7,307 nt of DNA from an uncultured Mesorhizobium sp. (GTDB lineage: Bacteria > Pseudomonadota > Alphaproteobacteria > Rhizobiales > Rhizobiaceae), in contig CALFXR010000213.1 in the NCBI GenBank assembly GCA_937958475.1, forward strand, positions 1 to 7,307, read 5' to 3'. This document shows positions 4,353 to 7,307 of this stretch, in pieces. Below the pieces are notes generated by a model. That model was not told the DNA's origin. It ran no database searches and saw only the letters and a list, made by a program, of their open reading frames with translations. Both the position numbers and the translations under genes were made by a program. How positions within the stretch are numbered: position 1 is the first letter of the stretch; each line of letters opens with the position of its first letter.

Positions 4353-6149
4353 ATGACCGCGCATACGAAGAAGAAGTTTCGTTCGCAGGAGTGGTTCGAC
4401 AACCCGGACGATCCCGGCATGACGGCCCTCTACATCGAACGCTACCTGAATTTCGGCCTGACCCGTGCCGAACTGCAGTCCGGCAAGCCCCTGATCGGCA
4501 TCGCCCAGACCGGTTCCGACCTGTCGCCGTGCAACCGCCACCACCTCGAGCTCGCCAAGCGGGTGCGCGCCGGCATCGAGGCTGCGGGCGGCATCCCGTT
4601 CGAGTTCCCCTGCCACCCGATCCAGGAGACGGGCAAGCGTCCGACGGCGGCGCTCGATAGGAACCTCGCCTATCTCTCCCTCGTCGAGGTGCTCTACGGC
4701 TATCCGCTCGACGGCGTCGTGCTCACCATCGGCTGCGACAAGACCACGCCGGCGCTGCTGATGGCGGCGGCCACCGTCAACATCCCGGCCATCGCGCTCT
4801 CTGTCGGGCCGATGCTCAACGGCTGGCACCGCGGCGAGCGCACCGGCTCGGGCACGGTCGTCTGGAAGGCGCGCGAAAGGCTCTCCGCGGGCGAGATCGA
4901 CTACGAGCAGTTCATGGATCTCGTCACCTCCTCGGCGCCGTCGGTCGGCTACTGCAACACGATGGGCACGGCGACGACGATGAACAGCCTCGCCGAGGCG
5001 CTGGGCATGCAGCTTCCCGGTTCGGCGGCGATTCCGGCACCCTATCGCGAGCGCGGCCAGATCGCCTACGAGACCGGCCGGCGCATCGTCGACATGGTGA
5101 TCGATGACCTGAAGCCCTCCGACATCATGACGCGCGCGGCCTTCGAGAACGCCATCGTCGTCAACTCCGCCATCGGCGGCTCCACCAACGCACCGATCCA
5201 TCTCAACGCCATCGCCCGCCATCTCGGCATCCCGCTCGACAATGATGACTGGCAGACGGTCGGCCATCATGTCCCGCTCCTGGTCAACCTCCAGCCGGCC
5301 GGCGAATATCTCGGCGAGGACTATCACCACGCCGGCGGCGTGCCCGCCGTGGTGGCGGAGTTGATGAAGGAGGGCCTGCTGCCGCACCCCGACGCGGTCA
5401 CCGTCAACGGGCGCTCGATCGGCGACAATTGCCGCGCGGCCGAGAACCTCGATCCGAAGGTCATCCGCAGCGTCGCCGACCCTCTGAAGGCCGCGGCCGG
5501 CTTCATCAACCTCAGGGGCAACCTGTTCGACAGCGCCATCATGAAGACCAGCGTGATCTCGGAGGAATTCCGCACGCGCTATCTTTCCAATCCGGACGAC
5601 CCCGAGGCCTTCGAGGGCATCGCCCAGGTCTTCGACGGTCCGGAGGAGTATCATGCCAGGATCGACGATCCGGCGCTCGGCCTGACCGAGAAGACCATCC
5701 TGTTCATGCGTGGCACGGGTCCGGTCGGCTATCCGGGTGGCGCCGAGGTCGTCAACATGCAGCCGCCGGCCTATCTCATCAAGGGCGGCGTGCTGTCCTT
5801 GCCCTGCATCGGCGACGGCCGCCAGTCGGGCACGTCGGGCAGCCCCTCCATCCTCAACGCTTCGCCGGAGGCCGCCATCGGCGGCGGGCTGGCGCTGTTG
5901 AGGACCGGCGACCGGGTGCGCGTCGATCTGCGCAAGGGCACGGCCGACATCCTCGTTTCCGACGAGGAGATCGCCCGCCGCCGCGCCGAACTGGCGGCGA
6001 AGGGAGGCTATCCCTATCCGGCGCACCAGACGCCGTGGCAGGAGATCCAGCGCGGCATGGTCGACCAGCTTTCGGAAGGCATGGTGCTGAAGCCGGCGGT
6101 CAAGTACCGCGACGTCGCGCACAAGGGGATCCCGCGCAACAACCACTGA
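4353..6149 (+). CDS. XylD-like sugar-acid dehydratase (IlvD/Edd family; probable D-xylonate dehydratase type)
   Basis: A 598-aa [2Fe-2S], Mg-dependent dehydratase of the IlvD/Edd family, which converts a sugar acid to its 2-keto-3-deoxy derivative in the cytosol. Cluster cysteines are Cys60 (SPCNR), Cys128 (GCDKTTP) and Cys201 (YCNTMGT). Lys130 is at the position of the carboxylated Mg-binding lysine, and Ser492 in GDGRQSGT at that of the catalytic serine. The N-terminus (SQEWFDNPDDPGMTALYIER), SGKPLIGIAQTGSDLSPCNR (43-62), LNASPEAAIGGG and the C-terminal AVKYRD...PRNNH resemble, from memory, Caulobacter XylD more than the L-arabonate dehydratase type or true IlvD. Length also fits XylD (about 590). 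GGGGAGGG 4 bases before the ATG supports the start. There are no neighbouring sugar-pathway, transporter or regulator genes, and this family has many paralogues in Hyphomicrobiales, so xylonate is the best guess rather than an established substrate. Confidence 0.9.
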   Translation: MTAHTKKKFRSQEWFDNPDDPGMTALYIERYLNFGLTRAELQSGKPLIGIAQTGSDLSPCNRHHLELAKRVRAGIEAAGGIPFEFPCHPIQETGKRPTAALDRNLAYLSLVEVLYGYPLDGVVLTIGCDKTTPALLMAAATVNIPAIALSVGPMLNGWHRGERTGSGTVVWKARERLSAGEIDYEQFMDLVTSSAPSVGYCNTMGTATTMNSLAEALGMQLPGSAAIPAPYRERGQIAYETGRRIVDMVIDDLKPSDIMTRAAFENAIVVNSAIGGSTNAPIHLNAIARHLGIPLDNDDWQTVGHHVPLLVNLQPAGEYLGEDYHHAGGVPAVVAELMKEGLLPHPDAVTVNGRSIGDNCRAAENLDPKVIRSVADPLKAAAGFINLRGNLFDSAIMKTSVISEEFRTRYLSNPDDPEAFEGIAQVFDGPEEYHARIDDPALGLTEKTILFMRGTGPVGYPGGAEVVNMQPPAYLIKGGVLSLPCIGDGRQSGTSGSPSILNASPEAAIGGGLALLRTGDRVRVDLRKGTADILVSDEEIARRRAELAAKGGYPYPAHQTPWQEIQRGMVDQLSEGMVLKPAVKYRDVAHKGIPRNNH

Positions 6150-6176
6150 GGCGCGCGGGGTTCCGTCGGCGAAACT

Positions 6177-6206
6177 GCCCTGCCGCTGGCGCGTATCGGG
6201 CAGGGC
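6177..6206 (+). terminator. Inverted repeat downstream of the dehydratase gene
   Basis: GCCCTGCC (6177-6184) is perfectly complementary to GGCAGGGC (6199-6206) around a 14-base loop, starting 27 bases after the dehydratase stop. A short CTTTGC follows, but no real T-run. It is a plausible transcript-end hairpin separating the dehydratase from the next gene. Confidence 0.35.
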
Positions 6207-6249
6207 GACCGCTTTGCAATTCCCGGCGCCGTCCCCATGTGTCCGGAAC

Positions 6250-6254
6250 GGAGG
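6250..6254 (+). promoter_or_regulatory. Ribosome binding site deciding the start of the 134-aa hypothetical protein
   Basis: GGAGG sits 6 bases before ATG 6261. It lies inside the sequence that an upstream in-frame start at 6237 would translate, which argues for 6261. Confidence 0.65.
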
Positions 6255-6260
6255 ACCATC

Positions 6261-6665
6261 ATGGCGAGACGGCGTTCATCCCTCGGCTTCCTCGGGCTCT
6301 TCGGCCGGTCGGGAGACCTGCGCGAGCTGGATGCGGCGTTGCGCGCCGCCGACCTCCATCCCGCGCTGGTGCCGGAAGGCGTCAAGCTCACCATCGTCAA
6401 CCTGATGAAGGACCGCTGGCCCGACGAGCCGCCGGCGGAAGCCTATCCTCCGGTGGCGAAGCTCTTCGCCTACTGCGTCGCCGGTCCGGATCCGTTCGAG
6501 CAGGCCAACGGCCGCGCCGGCCTGCTCGACGCCGAGCGTCGCATCGAGCAGGCGCTGGAGGACCCCGACGGTTTCGATGCCGGGATCGTCCTGCTTGCGC
6601 TTCACGCCAAGCTGATCAGCGCCGAGGTGGTCGAGCGCTTCGGCCTCGCCACCGAGGGATCGTAG
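6261..6665 (+). CDS. Conserved-looking hypothetical protein, 134 aa, soluble
   Basis: I do not recognise a named domain. The N-terminus is basic and Gly/Phe-rich (MARRRSSLGFLGLFGRSGDL, residues 1-20). It is followed by a predicted helix (LRELDAALRAADLHP), VPEGVKLTIVNLMKD (37-51), a proline-rich turn (54-63), and a largely helical C-terminal half ending in AGIVLLALHAKLISAEVVERFGL (107-129). A single cysteine is at residue 72. There is no signal peptide and no clear membrane helix. The pattern seems familiar from uncharacterised Hyphomicrobiales proteins, but I cannot attach a function. It reads in the same direction as the dehydratase, 111 bp downstream with a hairpin between, so it is probably transcribed separately. 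Codon use matches the neighbours, with strongly GC third positions, supporting real coding. Confidence 0.75.
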   Translation: MARRRSSLGFLGLFGRSGDLRELDAALRAADLHPALVPEGVKLTIVNLMKDRWPDEPPAEAYPPVAKLFAYCVAGPDPFEQANGRAGLLDAERRIEQALEDPDGFDAGIVLLALHAKLISAEVVERFGLATEGS

Positions 6666-6725
6666 GACCTGTCGACGTGACCGCGACCGGTGGCGTCGCC
6701 GGCCCCGCCGCCCTACATTGCATGC

Positions 6726-7028
6726 ATGGAAAGAAGCATCCCCACCGCACGCCTCGCGGCCTTGGCCCTCGTGGCCGGCGTGCTCGCCGCCGCGCCGGCT
6801 TTCGCGGTCGACATCCTCGTCCCCGGTACGACGACGCCGAGCGCGGCGGAGTTGCAGATCATGAGGAACATCCAGAGCCGCCAGGATTTCCAGCTCGAGC
6901 AGCGCATCAACCGCGAAATCGACCGGCTGACCGTCCAGACGCCCTCTCCGCGGCTCGACGTGCCTGTGGTCAAGCCGACCTGCCGCGAGGACATCAACGG
7001 CCAGAAGATGCTGCGCAGCTGCCGCTGA
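6726..7028 (+). CDS. Small secreted (periplasmic) protein with signal peptide, 100 aa
   Basis: The N-terminus has a typical Sec signal peptide: a short charged n-region (MERSIPTAR), a hydrophobic core (LAALALVAGVLAAAPAF) and a PAFA-VD cleavage site after residue 27. The mature part is about 73 residues: a Thr/Ser/Pro start, an amphipathic Gln/Arg-rich helical stretch (residues 41-70), a proline-containing linker (72-84) and a tail with two cysteines (Cys86 and Cys99) that could form a disulfide in the periplasm. No lipobox is seen. No known family was recognised. The ATG at 6726 is preferred over a GTG at 6690 because it places the signal peptide at the true N-terminus. Neither has a good ribosome binding site, so the start is uncertain. 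The gene converges on the small membrane-protein gene with an 11-bp gap. Confidence 0.7.
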   Translation: MERSIPTARLAALALVAGVLAAAPAFAVDILVPGTTTPSAAELQIMRNIQSRQDFQLEQRINREIDRLTVQTPSPRLDVPVVKPTCREDINGQKMLRSCR

Positions 7029-7043
7029 CGGGATCCGCGTCAG
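7025..7043. terminator. Inverted repeat carrying both convergent stop codons
   Basis: CTGACG (7025-7030) pairs with CGTCAG (7038-7043) around a 7-base loop. The TGA stop of the secreted-protein gene and the TGA stop of the minus-strand membrane-protein gene each lie within one arm. It could act as a shared end for both transcripts, but there is no T-run in either direction and the six-pair stem is short. Confidence 0.25.
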
Positions 7044-7270
7044 GCGCCCGTCGGCGCCGGCCGTTTCCAGTTTCGCGCGCGCATGCGCGGCGCGATGAAC
7101 CAGGCGGCGACCGGTGCCAGGACGAAGCTCGCCACGATGACGACGGGCAGCAGGTATTTCGCTTGTTCGTTCAGGGCGGGCACCGAGAGGACGGTGATCG
7201 CGCCGGCGCCGAAAAGCACGGCATTGGTCATCATCGACACGAGCGCTGTGATGAAGAGGTCGGTGTTCAT
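7040..7270 (-). CDS. Small membrane protein with two transmembrane helices, 76 aa
   Basis: Two hydrophobic segments are visible: residues about 6-30 (ITALVSMMTNAVLFGAGAITVL) and about 39-60 (YLLPVVIVASFVLAPVAAWFIA), joined by a short loop (PALNEQAK). The C-terminal tail is basic (PRMRARNWKR), so by the positive-inside rule the C-terminus, and with it the N-terminus, should face the cytoplasm. AGGGAGA lies 5 bases before the ATG on the minus strand (7276-7282), a good ribosome binding site. I recognise no named family; small uncharacterised inner-membrane proteins of this kind are common in Hyphomicrobiales. No partner gene is visible. Confidence 0.72.
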   Translation of the reverse strand: MNTDLFITALVSMMTNAVLFGAGAITVLSVPALNEQAKYLLPVVIVASFVLAPVAAWFIAPRMRARNWKRPAPTGA

Positions 7271-7307
7271 GGATATCTCCCTGGACTGTCGGAGATCGAA
7301 CGCCGGA

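Noticed and set aside
4245..6146. 633-aa open frame antisense to the XylD-like dehydratase
   Set aside because: It mirrors the GC-rich third-position pattern of the sense gene, is made of low-complexity Arg/Ala/Asp/Gly runs, and has no recognisable domain; the sense frame has a full set of catalytic motifs.

Overview
This is a high-GC (roughly two-thirds G+C or more by eye) chromosomal segment from an alphaproteobacterium, most likely Hyphomicrobiales (Rhizobiales). The pointers are the Mrp/ApbC variant, the PaaG-like isomerase, the lone CoxG-type protein and the XylD-type sugar-acid dehydratase. The genus cannot be resolved from the window. No rRNA, tRNA, CRISPR array, transposase or integrase was recognised.

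Layout, left to right: (i) the 3' end of an mrp/apbC Fe-S carrier P-loop ATPase gene (+), followed by a GC-rich hairpin; (ii) paaG-like enoyl-CoA hydratase/isomerase (+); (iii) a sulfotransferase (-), convergent with paaG and 10 bp from it; (iv) a sulfatase (+), divergent from the sulfotransferase with only 32 bp between their start codons; (v) a short CoxG-family SRPBCC protein (-), convergent with the sulfatase; (vi) a XylD-like IlvD/Edd dehydratase (+), divergent from the CoxG gene across 219 bp; (vii) a 134-aa conserved-looking hypothetical protein (+); (viii) a 100-aa secreted protein with a signal peptide (+); (ix) a 76-aa two-helix membrane protein (-), convergent with the secreted-protein gene across 11 bp.

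Most of the window is ordinary housekeeping and catabolic content with no long operon: neighbouring genes repeatedly switch strand and do not form one pathway. PaaG suggests aromatic or acyl-CoA metabolism, and the XylD-like protein suggests oxidative (non-phosphorylating) sugar-acid catabolism. CoxG-family proteins are linked to molybdenum hydroxylases, but no hydroxylase genes are present here.

The most interesting unit is the divergent sulfotransferase/sulfatase pair. Both predicted proteins start directly at their catalytic fold with no signal peptide, so both should be cytosolic and could add and remove sulfate on the same or a related metabolite. Hand-counted base composition of sampled lines is lower there (about 52-65% GC in the sulfotransferase, 62-73% in the sulfatase) than in paaG and the dehydratase (72-80%). 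The pair is bounded on both sides by convergent neighbours, which fits an acquired cassette. The sulfatase also has an Ala in place of the usual Pro in its formylglycine motif (CNASR).
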